Below are positions 9,776-21,380 of a DNA stretch of 64,000 nt, in pieces. The position numbers and the translations under genes were made by a program. The stretch is from Saururus chinensis (lineage: Eukaryota; Streptophyta; Magnoliopsida; Piperales; Saururaceae), in the NCBI GenBank assembly GCA_035235625.1, contig CP141141.1:40385719-40449718 (forward strand), written 5' to 3'. Below the pieces are notes generated by a model that did no database searches, was not told where the DNA came from, and saw only the letters and a program-made list of their open reading frames with translations. How positions within the stretch are numbered: position 1 is the first letter of the stretch; every line of letters starts with the position of its first letter.

Positions 9776-12700
9776 TTAATCCTGTAGATGCTGCACTGGA
9801 TTAGATAAAGTGGCTGTCTGAAATGGCTGTGTCAATGGTGGTCCTCTTGACAGCTCCTTACACACTTGCAACATGGTAGGCCGGAACTCAGGGTTTTCCT
9901 GCAAGCAATTTTGAGCTACCTTGACCACCACAGATATGGAGTTTGCAACCACATTTGCAGGAGCTCCTAAACGCTGGTCTAGCAAATCTTCCCAGAAACC
10001 TTCTTGGCCACCTGGCACCGCCAGCGTCTCAGACAGAAGCTGGACGGGATGCCTTCCAAAAAGAATTTCAAGTGCCACAACTCCAAAGCTATACACATCG
10101 CACTTCTCGTTCACTCTCATTGTGTATGCAAGCTCTGCAATCAAGCATGAAATCAAACACCAACTCCGGTATTATCATTAATAACTAAAATGTGTAGTTA
10201 AGTCTGTGAAATACTGTATGTTTATTATTTCCTCATTTAGAGGGCTGATGCGGTATTTATGCATGTGCTTCTTATCATGCAATAGCTGACCATATGCCTG
10301 CCTCTGTATACGTCAGAAAATGCATAGATGATGATAATAATCATAATGCTATTCGATGATGACAATGATGATGATGGATTATATCATGAACCTATAATCA
10401 CCGGCTGTGATAAAAATTTACCTGGAGCAACATATCCGTAGGTTCCTGCAAATGAGGTCCAATTCGAGGAATCTGGCTTGAGCAGCTTAGCAGTGCCAAA
10501 ATCCGAGACCCCAACCTCATAATCTGAATTTAGTAGAACGTTGCTGCTTGAGACGTCTCGATGAATTATTGCCGGCGTGCAGTCATGGTGCATGTACGAC
10601 AAAGCGTGTGCCACGCCTTTGACCGCATTCACTCTCTTCTCCCAATCAAACTCTGATGCTAGCTTGTCATTGCACAAGATGCTGGCTAAGCTCCCCCTCT
10701 CCATGTACTTGTACACCAGAAATGTGGATGAAGAATGGCAGCAGTACCCAAAGAGCTTGACAATGTTGCGATGCCGGATTTCTAATAGGGTCATGATTTC
10801 ATTCTTGAAGCTTCTTTCATCAACTGTTCCATCCTCTTCCATGGGGTGAAGCTTCTTTACGGCCACAACTAGACCTGATGGAAGCTGTGCCCTGTAAACT
10901 CTTCCGTAACCCCCAACTCCCACGCAGTATTTCTCATTAAAATTCTGTGTTGCAACGATAATGTCTGCATATGATATTTTCTCTTCACAGTTCCATGTAC
11001 TGACCAGAGTCCCAGACTCCATTTCATCTGGTTTTCTTTTTCTCTTGGAAGATCTCACGTATACAACCACTGGTATGAACATAAGAAGCAACAATAATGC
11101 TAGCACAAGGGGAACGACAACCCATAACACTTTTCTACGAGAGCTGCCAGAACTTTCTCGTGAAGGAGAAGGACAATCTGGGAGACCAGCTTTACCACAC
11201 AAGCCTCTGTTACCAACATATGACTGCAAAGTGGCTTGACGAAAAGCTGGGGTGTTCGGCAGAGGACCTTCCAGTTCATTGTATGATATGTCTATCGTTG
11301 ACAAGCTAGACATCCCTTCCAAAGAACCAATTACACCACCAGTGAGCAAATTGTGGGAAAGATTTAGATTTTCCAAATATCTCAGCTGCCCCAGAGAGGG
11401 TATATCTCCGGTGAGCCTGTTTACACTGAGGTCTAGCAAAATCTGAAGAGACTGCAATCTTCCAAGTTGAGATGGAATAGTTCCATTTAACGCATTCTTG
11501 CTCAATTTCAAGTAAAGAAGCTTGGAGCAGCCCTCCAATTCATTTGGTATCGGCCCTTTCAAATCATTTGAGGATAAGTCAATTCTTGCAAGATTCGACA
11601 GTGCGCCGATTTCAGGTGGTATGGAGCCAGAGATTCTGTTGTCACTCAAATTTAGATCAATTAGTAAACTCAGACTCCCCAATTCCTTTGGTATATTTCC
11701 TTCCAATTTGTTGGAAGAAAGGCCAAGTGCTTGTAGCTGAGAAAAATTCCCAACTATGGGAGGCATTGAGCCACTGATTTGGTTGACGGACAATTCTAAT
11801 TTTATCAATTTGGAACAACTTTTCCAGTTCATGGGTATCTCTCCATACAATTTGTTGTGACTTAAATCAATGTACTCAAGATTTGGGCACACAGAAAATA
11901 ATTCTGATATATTTCCAGTTAACTGGTTTTGTTGGAGTCGAACCCACTTCAAGGTTGAGCAATTTTTCAAGCTTGAAGGTATTGGACCAGTGAACTTGTT
12001 GTTCAGTGCAGCAATTTCTTCAAGGTTTCCACCCTCACAAATTCTCTGGGGCAGTTGCCCGGACAAATTATTCTCACTCACTATAAATACAGTTAGATAT
12101 AGCAGATTGGACATTTCTTTTGGTATCGTACCAGTTAATCGATTTTGAAGCATACGAAGATCGGATAGGTTTGTCAAGTTACCGAAACTGGAGGGTATCG
12201 AACCAGTAAGATTGTTGACTGATAAGCTCAGTTCAACAAGTTGATTCATATTTCCAATTTGTGGAGGTATTGAACCTGACAACTGATTTTCCAACAAGTA
12301 TAAGAGACGGAGCATGGTCAAATTTCCTAAACTCGGAGGAATGAAACCTGAAAGACTGTTGTAAGACAAATCAAGGTCAGTCAAATATAGCAAATTCCCA
12401 ATTTCTGGAGGAATTGAGCCAGACAGATGGTTATTGTAAAGGTACAGAAGACTAAGATTTGTGAGGTTTCCAACAGAGGCTGGAATGGGGCCTGATAATT
12501 GGTTTCCCTCCATGTTCAAAATTTTTAGTTTGTTGCATCTACCCAAACTTGGGGGAATTGCACCAGTAAGTCTGTTCTCACTTAACCTTAATATTGAAAG
12601 ATTTGTAAGATTTCCTATCTCTTGAGGTATCGAACCATTTAGCACGTTGTTAAAGAGACGACAGACTTGCAGATTCTTGAGCTGCCCAATCTCAGGTGGA

Positions 12701-13218
12701 ATGTTTCCAAAAAGAAGATTACTTTGTAGCTGGATCATTTCAAGCTGTCCCCACCTTGTGAAAAGATAAGGGGCTAGCTCTCCTGTAATGGAATTATTGG
12801 AAATGTCCAATTCCCTAAGTTTAGTGAGTTTGGACATGGAGGGTGGTAAAACTCCGGCAAGCTTATTGATAGACAGATCGATAGAGGCGAGTTTTGCGAA
12901 AGCAGAGAAGTTAAAGCTCTGGAGACTACCTTGTATCCCTGACCTGGTCAGGTTTATGGCCGACACTCTTCCTCCTCTATTGCACCTAATTCCATGCCAG
13001 TTACATGGGCTTGTGCTGCTGGTAGAATTATCAGGGAGCAAGGTCCATGAGCTCATAAGAGGATGTTTAGCTACAAGGCTGGCTTTCCACTTCACGAGGG
13101 CTCCTGCTTCTTCGTCACTCTGTTGGGAGTTCGCAATGGAAGCAAGAGTTACAAGCAAGAGAAGCAGAAAGGAAGCTTGCTGAAAGAGGAAGTTCTCTGA
13201 CAGAAATGCCATGGCCAT
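9776..13218 (-). CDS. LRR receptor-like kinase, MIK2-like (unit 1, intact)
   Basis: Two exons: 13218-10422 and 10134-9776, with a 287-base GT-AG intron (10135-10421) just after the GTYGYVAP block. The predicted protein is 1051 aa. From the N-terminus: signal peptide ([16 protein letters not shown]), LRRNT cap with CNWHGIRC, about 23 LRRs, transmembrane segment near residues 693-719, then a kinase with glycine loop GVGGYGRVY (about 764), VAVKK (about 785), HRD (about 886), DFG (about 906) and APE-equivalent. All catalytic motifs are present, so it should be an active RD kinase at the plasma membrane. The family includes Arabidopsis MIK2, which perceives secreted peptides; the ligand here is unknown. 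An upstream in-frame Met at 13293 adds 25 residues, but the Met at 13218 puts the signal peptide at the terminus. It is convergent with the broken receptor 3549-8672. Confidence 0.93.
10135..10421 (-). other. Intron of the unit 1 receptor
   Basis: GT-AG intron in phase 1, placed between the activation loop and the P+1 loop. All four receptor copies in the window share this position. It contains a variable ATC/ATG trinucleotide run. Reading into it gives the tail [11 protein letters not shown], which is not coding. Confidence 0.85.
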
Positions 13219-13826
13219 TGTTGACAAGCGGCTTCCGGATCTTCCTAGTAGTTTGAAATACCGTCTGGTGCATGATATCCCATCACTTGCCATTGTACGT
13301 TGTAATATGCAATTGACTATGGTAACAACTGGGAATTTCTACCCCTTCATTGTTGATTGATTCTTTTGGTACGTAGGAAGCTTCTTTTCCGCCGTCCCTG
13401 CTTGACGAGGCTGTAGCCTGTAGGCCAGCCATGGATCGTGACTGGACTACTTGAGCGAAGAAAAGCCGTCCCCAGGGAGTTCTTTTACTGAAAATGATGG
13501 ATATCAAAGTGAACCCAGTCAGAGCATTTGCCTTTATGTCAGCCGTTGTGTTTTCCTCGCAAGATCACTGAAGTGATTTTCTCACATTCACATGGGAGAT
13601 AATCACAACCAATTTTTTAGCATTTGCCTTCCAATATCTTCTTGTAAGTGATCAGATAAAATAATCTGCTTCCATCCGCATTCTTCTGTTTCTAGATGCT
13701 TGACCCACCACCAAGCATTCATCTGGCAAAACAAGTGGATGGAAAACTCCATTTTCAGCGTCAGTGTTATGGAATTTTACAAACGTGGCTATTTTCACCT
13801 CATTGAATAATTCTCGTATCTCTCCG
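13219..13826 (-). promoter_or_regulatory. Upstream region of the unit 1 receptor
   Basis: Upstream sequence conserved with 46846-47454 in unit 2 at high identity, including the optional upstream start codon at 13293. No unambiguous TATA box or cis-element can be singled out. Confidence 0.45.
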
Positions 13827-13941
13827 CTGATATCCCTACTCCGAATCTTTTACACCATCCCTACATCGCTGAACTGTCACCAATCATAATTTACCACGTC
13901 ACACCTTACTACACAGGAAACACGTCACACCCATTCTTACA

Positions 13942-14757
13942 TTGCACCTATTCCTCCCCCACTCCTGCTCGCCGGCCCGACTCCCCCCCCCCCCCCCACC
14001 ATCCAACCTCTCCACCACCCTAGAGAAGGCCGGATGCTGGACATTCGCGGCGCTGCTCGGGAAGACCGGGGTGATGAAGACATACGAGAGCACTATTGGT
14101 ACAGGGCTCACCGTCTTTGCGCCGTCCGATGAGGCCTTCAAGGCTCCCAGCGTGCCGGATATCGGAAAGCTGAGCAGCGCCGAAGCGGTGGCGCTGCTAC
14201 TCTATCACATGCTCCCAGAGTACGCCCCCTCAGCGACGCTGAAGTCCTCCGGTGGCCGCCCGTTCGACACTCTTGCCACGAACATCGCTTCTAAATACGA
14301 GCTCTCCGCCACCGGCGACCACATCGCAATCCACGCCGGTGCAAGCACCACTAAAGTGACAACAACGGTGCTGGACGCGCCTCCAGTGGCAGTTCACGTA
14401 GTCGACAGCATGCTTCTCCCGCAGGAGCTCTTCGGGAAGGCTCCGTCCCCGGCCCAGCGGAACGCATCCTCGCCATCTCCAACGCCCACTCATACTCCGA
14501 CCCACTCGCCTCCAGCGGCGGCGCCTTCTCCCAGAGGCGACACCAAATCACCTCCCGCTCCGCCGCAGCCGCCGTCGTCGCCGTCGTATTCGCCAGAGCC
14601 CTCTATCTCACCTGCAGATGACAATACGCCTTCCTACGCAGGGGAGGGGAGATGGGGGGCATCGTTTGAAGCTCTTGTTGCAGTCTGTTGTAATGGGTTC
14701 GTGGGCAGTGGCCATGTCTCGCTTTTGACGACGGAAATGATCGATAGCAGCCATTGA
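13942..14757 (+). pseudogene. Captured fasciclin-like arabinogalactan protein fragment
   Basis: An open frame holding one complete FAS1 domain: the start (NLSTTLEKAGCWTFAALLG), the H1 box (LTVFAPSDEAF), the central YH motif (LLLYHMLPEY) and the H2 box (VHVVDSMLLPQELF). A Pro/Ser/Thr-rich arabinogalactan-type stretch follows (APSPAQ onward, SPSPTPTHTPTHSPP). It matches the second FAS1 domain plus AGP region of two-domain FLAs. The signal peptide and first domain are absent, and no start codon precedes the domain. The C-terminus lacks a hydrophobic GPI signal. Codon use is far more GC-rich than the neighbours. It lies inside the Pack-MULE-like element and is absent from unit 2. A truncated copy, still open for about 270 codons. 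Confidence 0.85.
13983..13997. repeat. Poly-C tract (15 C)
   Basis: A homopolymer within the captured FLA block. Its length is doubtful in any assembly. Confidence 0.85.
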
Positions 14758-15009
14758 TGGCTTATATATTCTTATAGGCTTTCAACTTGTGGGCATTTTG
14801 GCTCTTGTTTGCTGACTCTTGTATGCTTGCTTGCTTAGTTTACTGCCATTGGATTTGTAGCTGTTTTGGTTCATATATTTTTATAGCTTGTTGTGCTTAG
14901 TTTATAGCAGAAATTAAAACGAAAACTTGTTTGCTGTCTATCTTGTTTGTTTCATGGGCATGATGCTTGGAGAAGAGCAGAAACATCCATGATGGTGGTT
15001 GGTCTGCTG

Positions 15010-15329
<320 letters not shown>

Positions 15330-15335
<6 letters not shown>

Positions 15336-15593
15336 TGCTGCTGATGAAGGTGCTCCCTGTCTGCCCGCCCGGGCCGGTGAGGAACGGCGCATTGTTGCCG
15401 TTGTTGTTGAGGATGGTAGCTCTGTTAGCTCCAGTGGCGAACGGGATGTTGCCATTGGGGAGGGGGACCCCGCCGTTGACCGGGAAGATGCCGCCGTTAG
15501 GCTTGCCAAAGGCAGGCCGTTGGTCGAGGTGGTTGCCACTAGGCCTGTGACGGTCCTGGCTGAGGCATGCAACCCGCCCAGTATATCGTGCAT
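15330..15593 (-). pseudogene. Captured dirigent protein fragment
   Basis: The minus strand starts MHDILGG, then SARTVTGLV. It continues in a second frame as AFGKPNGGIFPVNGGVPLPN, then IPFATGANRATILNNNGNN and PFLTGPGG. This is the N-terminal part of long, Asn/Gly-rich dirigent proteins (ESB1/DIR10-like), which begin the domain with FxMHDILGG and carry PFAKPNG repeats. A single frame change separates the two parts. The beta-barrel region is missing. Located inside the Pack-MULE-like element. Confidence 0.75.
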
Positions 15594-15696
15594 GAAGAAG
15601 GTGAAGACTCGTGGTGATTAGCGCGCGTAAAAGATGAGTGCCACGTGAGCACGGTGTAAGGAGGGGTGTAGAGATGCAGAGTACAAATATCATTTT

Positions 15697-16987
15697 CCCT
15701 ATTTATGGTTTCCCGACCTTATCTAGTAAACTTTCTCACTCATCCCTTACATCTAAAAAAATATTCTACCTCTCATTATCTTACGTTGGCCAATGCCACC
15801 AAGCCGCCTACGGCCCCCCTCCTCAGGCAGCCTACCCCGCCCACCTGCCTACCTCCTTGGCCGTGGGCCTGCGGCAAGGCTATCTAGTCGGAGTTAGCCT
15901 AGTCCTAGCCGCTGCCAAGCGGTCTCGCTGCAGCCTGCTTAATGCTAGCTGCAACAAGATCTAGTTGCGGTTAATTAGTCGCGGCTAGGCTCAGATCTAG
16001 CCACTACTAGGCTTTTTTGATAGGCAGGTGGCCATGGTAAAATCTGAAAGAAATGAGAGAAAAAGAAGGGGGAGAAGAGGTCATCGTTGGAGTTAAAAAA
16101 TGTTATTTTGAGAAAAAAGAATAAGGTTCATATTTAGAGAAATAGGAAGAAAATAGTAGAGGAAACATAAAAATTGAGGTTAAAAAACATATTTTTACTT
16201 TAGTTACTTTGGGAGGAGTTTACTAGGGTTTAAATAGCTTCATCCTTTAATTTATTAGTAATCCCTGCTATTTTTTTAAAGGGTGGTTGCGTGAACATCA
16301 ATAAATTCCTAAATATTTTTTAATTTATTTTTTATTAATGAATTTTTTTTGTGCCAAAGAGTTTCGTGGGTTAAATGCCGCGTTTTTTTTTACCTTTTGC
16401 TCAATCAACTGTTAATCGAACATTGAAGGAGAGAAAAGGTCACTTTCTCGGACCGGTTTTGACCACAAAAAAGCACACGGTATCTGTATACGCGTTGCTT
16501 TTGATGAAATCTAAGTCGCCCCTAGTACGGTATCTGACACAGTTAGATGTGACATTGGAGCTCAGCGACATGGTTACGAGTACGTGAGGAAGAAAACCAG
16601 GTGGAAGAGGCCCACGGTATAGTCTTTAACACGTTAAATGATTCTCACCGTAACTTCATTGCAACGCCCACACTTTTCTTTCTCCAGAAATGAAACCCAT
16701 ACAAAAGAAAGAAGAAAAAAAAGTGTAAAAGGGTCTTCCCTCTCAACTCCAAAATGAACTTCCAGGAAACATACCATCCTTTTCCTATTGGATTCTCCAC
16801 TCAACAACCACGTGATGAATGACTTTGTTGAATCTATCCAATGGTTCCATGTATTGTGCCTTAAATCCATCAACGTCGCGTTCCTTTGGAGACACAAGTC
16901 AACATTAGCTGTCAGGATTTGTACTATATGGAAGCTGGCATGTATATATAACTCAAGTGGCTGGCTCAACTTTCATTTGTATTTGAG
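15697..16987. other. Intergenic region upstream of the peptide gene
   Basis: Counterpart of 47455-48423 (left part) and 59505-59793 (right part). Positions 15790-15990 are GC-richer and look codon-like (AYGPPPQAAYP), but indels between the units disrupt the frame, so it is not taken as a gene. The last 250 bases form the promoter region of the peptide gene. Confidence 0.5.
16943..16951 (+). promoter_or_regulatory. TATA box of the unit 1 peptide gene
   Basis: TATATATAA about 40 bases before the start codon at 16988. The same box sits at the same spacing in unit 2 (59749-59757). Confidence 0.55.
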
Positions 16988-17530
16988 ATGAGCGGAGACA
17001 CGGGACGATCCTTTACCCTTGCAATCCTTTTCATAACATTGCTTTTTGCACCTGCTATAACTCAAGGGAGATAAGTTTATGAGTATTTCGTTTTCCTGTA
17101 TTTTGACTTTTTTTACAAGCAGCCGTGTTATATCTTATGCAGGACTAGGGCTGAGTGGGAAGAAGTACAGGAGAGAACTGGCCTCTTTAGATACCTCAGA
17201 GGTAAATTTCAATCTTCAACCATTTTCCTTTAGAGGCATTTCGCATCTTGTGGCTCATGTCTACGCTAGCTCTGAATTCTAAATCATCATGGGTGGTCTT
17301 AGGTGGAGTACGAGGAAGGAAAGGTTACGAGGATACACGGTGACTACAATCCACCCACGCACAGCATGAATGGCAGAGGGCCGCAGCTCCCTCCAGGGAA
17401 CGGCAGAGAGCCGCAGTTCCCTCCAGGGAACGGCAGACATGGGCCGCTCATCCCTTCAGGGCCCCCCTCGGATTCCAATTATTCTCCTAATCCCACTACC
17501 CCACCGGAGGCGGAGGCACCCCCTCAATGA
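16988..17530 (+). pseudogene. Small secreted proline-rich peptide precursor, unit 1 (splice donor lost)
   Basis: Three exons by comparison with unit 2: 16988-17066, 17143-17201 and 17303-17530. Exon 1 gives a clean signal peptide (MSGDTGRSFTLAILFITLL, then FAPAITQ). Exon 2 is basic, then acidic (LSGKKYRRELASLDTSE). Exon 3 begins VEYEEGKVTRIHGDYNPPTH and continues Pro/Gly-rich with tandem PPGNGR repeats (30-base units), ending PSGPPSDSNYSPNPTTPP. The mature chain would be secreted. Tyr flanked by acidic residues suggests sulfation, as in DY-motif peptide hormones. The exon 1 donor reads AAG|GG instead of AAG|GT, and reading through hits TAA two codons later, so this copy is probably defective. 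I do not recognise the family. Confidence 0.6.
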
Positions 17531-19120
17531 ACTAGGATGCTCTCCCTTGTTGCTACAAATAGAGCTTGAAAGTCTCGCTAAAATTACATGATCTCCAGTT
17601 CAATGCATATTTACATGTGTAAGAACAGGAAGTAGTTTGGACTTTCTGATACTTAAATAGATTGCAACATATGTCTTTTTTGTACTTTCTATACTTAATT
17701 GATAAGAAGAAAAGACTTGGTATTTTATGTATGGACAACTCCATTTTCTGCATGCAGCCTTATTTGTTAGTTGTCTCTATAAGCCGTCCTCTTTTGATCA
17801 TTGGGCAAAATTAATATACGGACAACTCTAAAATAAGCATAAATATTGATGTTAATGTGTACTAATATATGCACTATTTATGTTGAATATTAAAGGCTAA
17901 TCTTATTGCCAGGAAATATGAAAAATACTTCCTTCTATTTTATGCATGCAGTGTTATAAACTTTATTAAGTGTAATTTATTAAACCCCCTTGCGAATTTT
18001 TTTTGCTAAATCAACTGTTTAAACCTAGAATGAGGGGAAAATTCATTTTCTCGGGTCATTTTCGCCACAATGAAATACTTTCTTTATTTTATATTAATAG
18101 ATTTATTTAAAAAAATAATAATTTTATTAAAAAGGTAAAACTTACATTTAAGAGATGGAAAAATAAGCCTATTATATTTTTTTAAGTACTTAATTACTTA
18201 TATTGAACAAAATAAATTATTCATATAATATAAAAAAAATTGTCAAATGAAGTAAGACAGTGAATATTTAAGCACAACGAATGTGTAGTGACCAAGAATA
18301 CTTGTATGTGTTTACTTACTAGGTAATGTTATTCTTACGTGAAGATTCTTACGTGAGAACGCTACTTCATTACTTTTACACCCTTGATGTGTATGGCTTA
18401 TTTTTTAGACCCCATACATAAGGGTATAAAAGTGATTTTAAAGTGTGAATCTTTACATTGTTAAAGCATTTTTCTTACTTTATAAGGTTTATGAGTTGAG
18501 TGATTTGATGACACCCCCGCAGGAAGTGACACTACTGTCGGCAGGTGACGAAGAATAGGAGGTGGAAAAGGCCCACGGTCATGTGTTCACACCCAAAATC
18601 ATTTCAGCGAAACTTCATTTCAACACCCATGTAGCCTATGCAAAAAGAAAATGAAACACAAAACTATAAATCTACACAAAGTGGAGTTTTTTCTTGTCAT
18701 TACGCATAGTGGAGTTTAAAGAAAAATGCTTGAGCGACATTAATCAAAACTCTCCTCCATCATTAGTGTTGAAACGATAAAGTACATCACAATAGCATTA
18801 CTCGAATTTAAATGGTCAAATGATGCACACAATCTACATTGGCATCAATATTTCATATTGTACAAAAAAATAAGCAGTATATCAAATAGGATAGAAGAAA
18901 GACATCGAATTAGATGTCTCTTTTTATATGGTCTTATCCATATGAGCTATTTTTCATTAGTACAATATATTGGATCCATGCGAATACGTTGGTGCCCCTC
19001 CTCAACCTATGAAAACCTTTGTATTAATATACAAGTATAGTTGTAATATTACCTCTTCTCTTGGGTGATATTTGAGAAAATTTTGTAGCAAAAATTTTAT
19101 AATAAGGAAAAAGTTTATAT

Positions 19121-19132
19121 GAGCCCGGGCTC
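19121..19132. repeat. GAGCCCGGGCTC palindromic element end
   Basis: Preceded by AAAAAGTTTATAT and followed by a CACGT-like word. The same context recurs at 61953, four times at 37437-37688, and in variant form at 58005-58058, suggesting terminal sequences of a small repeat family. Confidence 0.5.
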
Positions 19133-19160
19133 ATGCACGTCTACATAAGCCTAGACATCA

Positions 19161-19167
<7 letters not shown>

Positions 19168-19240
<73 letters not shown>
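19168..19240. repeat. (TA)n microsatellite
   Basis: About 36 TA units. The corresponding unit 2 site (62040-62076) is only about half as long. Confidence 0.95.
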
Positions 19241-19247
<7 letters not shown>

Positions 19248-19353
19248 TTCCAATTCCAATTCCAATATAATGATGTCAAGTCATTAATGAAAAAAGTTAG
19301 CAATGTACAAGGAAAGTGATAAAAAAATAACCATACTAGGATGGATACCATAA

Positions 19354-19874
19354 GGGGCTGTTTGGGTGTTGGATTTTTTAGAAACAGAAGTAAACTTTTT
19401 TTAAATTAATTCCAACAGTTCACCATCGAATGTGAATTAAGGTTGACAATAAAAAAATTTAGAATAAATTCACATGTCATGTCGGACTCAATTTTAAATT
19501 TTACACTAATATAACTTTCTCTCTCTCTCTCTCTCAAACTCGGATATGCACAATCTTGGTACTATTACACTCTTAAATTTGAGCTCTATCAAATAAGATC
19601 CTACAAGGGTAAGTAATTTTAAAATGGGCTTACCTATTTATAGCACATTTTTTTAGGCTCAAATCGATATGAGATGTAACTATTGAAAACTAACTAAATC
19701 TGTGATTTTTGAAACAATGGTGAGGAAACGAAATTCAAAGAATCAGCCCATGAGGTAATTCAGTAATTCTAGCCAATTTTGACTCGAAAACGGCTTGGAA
19801 TCATCTTCTAGTTTGAGCCAGAATTAGGGCAGAATCAAAAAAATCTTACAAAAATTTAGTACACAAATAGCCCC
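19354..19874. mobile_element. Tourist-like MITE (unit 1 copy)
   Basis: A 521-base element with inverted ends GGGGCTGTTTGGGTG (left) and GGGGCTATTTGTGTA (reverse complement of right), flanked by TAA on both sides (19351-19353, 19875-19877). A 3-base TAA/TTA duplication and a GGG-type terminus are the hallmarks of PIF/Harbinger Tourist MITEs. No coding sequence. The orthologous copy in unit 2 is at 62174-62699, so it was present before the unit duplicated. Confidence 0.85.
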
Positions 19875-20201
19875 TAAGTAGCTAGGCCCTTCTATATAAA
19901 TTTAGATTGATATCTTTACGAAGGTCAAGTAAGAAATTAAAAATAAATTCTCCCCTTAAAAAATAATATTATATAAAAAAACTATAAAGTAGTCCAAACT
20001 TAACAACCCTTATGTCCTACTCCATTCATAATTTGTTTTCCCAAACACTAAGTAAAGTTCCTACTCTCATCACAATTTGTTCTAACAAACATCGAAGGCC
20101 TAAAGCGAAGTTGCTCACTAGTCATCTTTAATCTTTTGTCTTCACTTAGTTCTAAAGTAAAAAAAACTAAACTTAAGGGGAAGGGTGTCCCTTGGGGGCA
20201 A

Positions 20202-21375
20202 TGATCGTTTATAATTAAACCATTTGTAAGTGTACAAGGTAGTTGTACTAGGATGAGTATTTAAGGGTTGTCGAACCTCAGGGACAGATGAATTATTACT
20301 AAATATAAAAAGAAATTTGTTGGTTTAAAACTAAAAACAACTTAAACTTAAATTAAGTAAAGGAAAGGAATCAACTAGTTTAAAAAGGTAGAGATTAATG
20401 TGATAGAATTTACTTAGGAAATCGAATCCACTATAGAACCATAACAATTCCTTAACTTTTAATCTAAATCTAGTGTAAATATGAACAAGTATTCTCAGCT
20501 ACAAGCTAGAATTACTTCAGAAAGAATCATTAATTAATTTCCATGGCATGAACTATCTTCGACAATAGCACGAATCATCTACACTAAATAGCTATAGGCA
20601 TGACCCGTCTAATCTTAGTATAACTCATTCAAGTCCTTAATTATCTGAACATTAAAATTATTGTATGACCATCTCATCTAAATCACAGAAATTAGAATTG
20701 AAGCAAATATCAAAACCACATCAATCTATCATCTACAAGACAATAAATCAACATAGAATTGAATAAACATTAAAAACTCTTTCATTAAAAAGCAAATCCT
20801 TATCATATAATTATCATAATTCACAACTGAGATCTAAATTAAAAAGAAAAGAAACTGAAACTTATCTATAGCTTCATCAACTCCTAAGTAAAATAAAAGC
20901 CTAGTCTTCCATGGTAGAAGAAAACACTTAAATCTCCATTGAAAGCTTTGGCTTCTTCTCCATCTTCTTGTTCCTTCTTCTCTATAGAAAATCTACTTGT
21001 TCTCCCTAAATTTCGAGTCAATTATGTCTTTATATAGGCATTAGATCCGTAGGAAAGAGTTGTATATGAAAAAGACTCAAAATTGGGTGAAATAAGGAAT
21101 TTGCGCGTTATGCCGATCGATCGCCCTGCATGACCGTTCGAACGCTTGAACTGAATTTTCTTCAAATTTACGTGTAACGGATCGATCGGTTAGTAAGGCC
21201 CGTTCGAACGCCAATGAAGAATCTGTAAAATAAGCCAATTTAATTCAAAACACCATGGAAGTTTTTTCTAACCTAGTTAAATTTAATATTTAATAATTTA
21301 ACCTATATTAACGCTTAAATGAGACTAGAAAATAGAATAATTAAGGGTAAAATAACATATAAATTATACTTATCA
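20202..21375. mobile_element. Solo LTR, 1.17 kb
   Basis: Starts TGATCG and ends ATCA (TG...CA), with 5-base duplications GGCAA at 20197-20201 and 21376-21380. The same site in unit 2 (about 63027) is uninterrupted. It has no internal coding region, so it is a solo LTR left by recombination. Family not certain, perhaps Ty3/gypsy. It is relatively young, as it inserted after the unit duplicated or was lost cleanly from unit 2. Confidence 0.85.
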
Positions 21376-21380
21376 GGCAA

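Larger units (their letters stand above)
17531..19353. other. AT-rich intergenic region shared by both units
   Basis: Corresponds to 60367-62173 with small indels. It holds no gene. It contains an AT-rich MITE-like stretch (18065-18245, 'ctttattttatattaatag' ... 'caaatgaag') and a GAGCCCGGGCTC palindrome (19121) with an adjoining (AT)n run. Confidence 0.6.

Noticed and set aside
10577-12148. Several 60-90 codon + strand frames across the receptor genes (and 44204-46810)
   Set aside because: Antisense shadows of LRR and kinase codons.
15697-15964. GC-richer frame AYGPPPQAAYP... (also 47391-47711)
   Set aside because: Indels between the units shift it, it has no domain, and it is short. Not supported as a gene.
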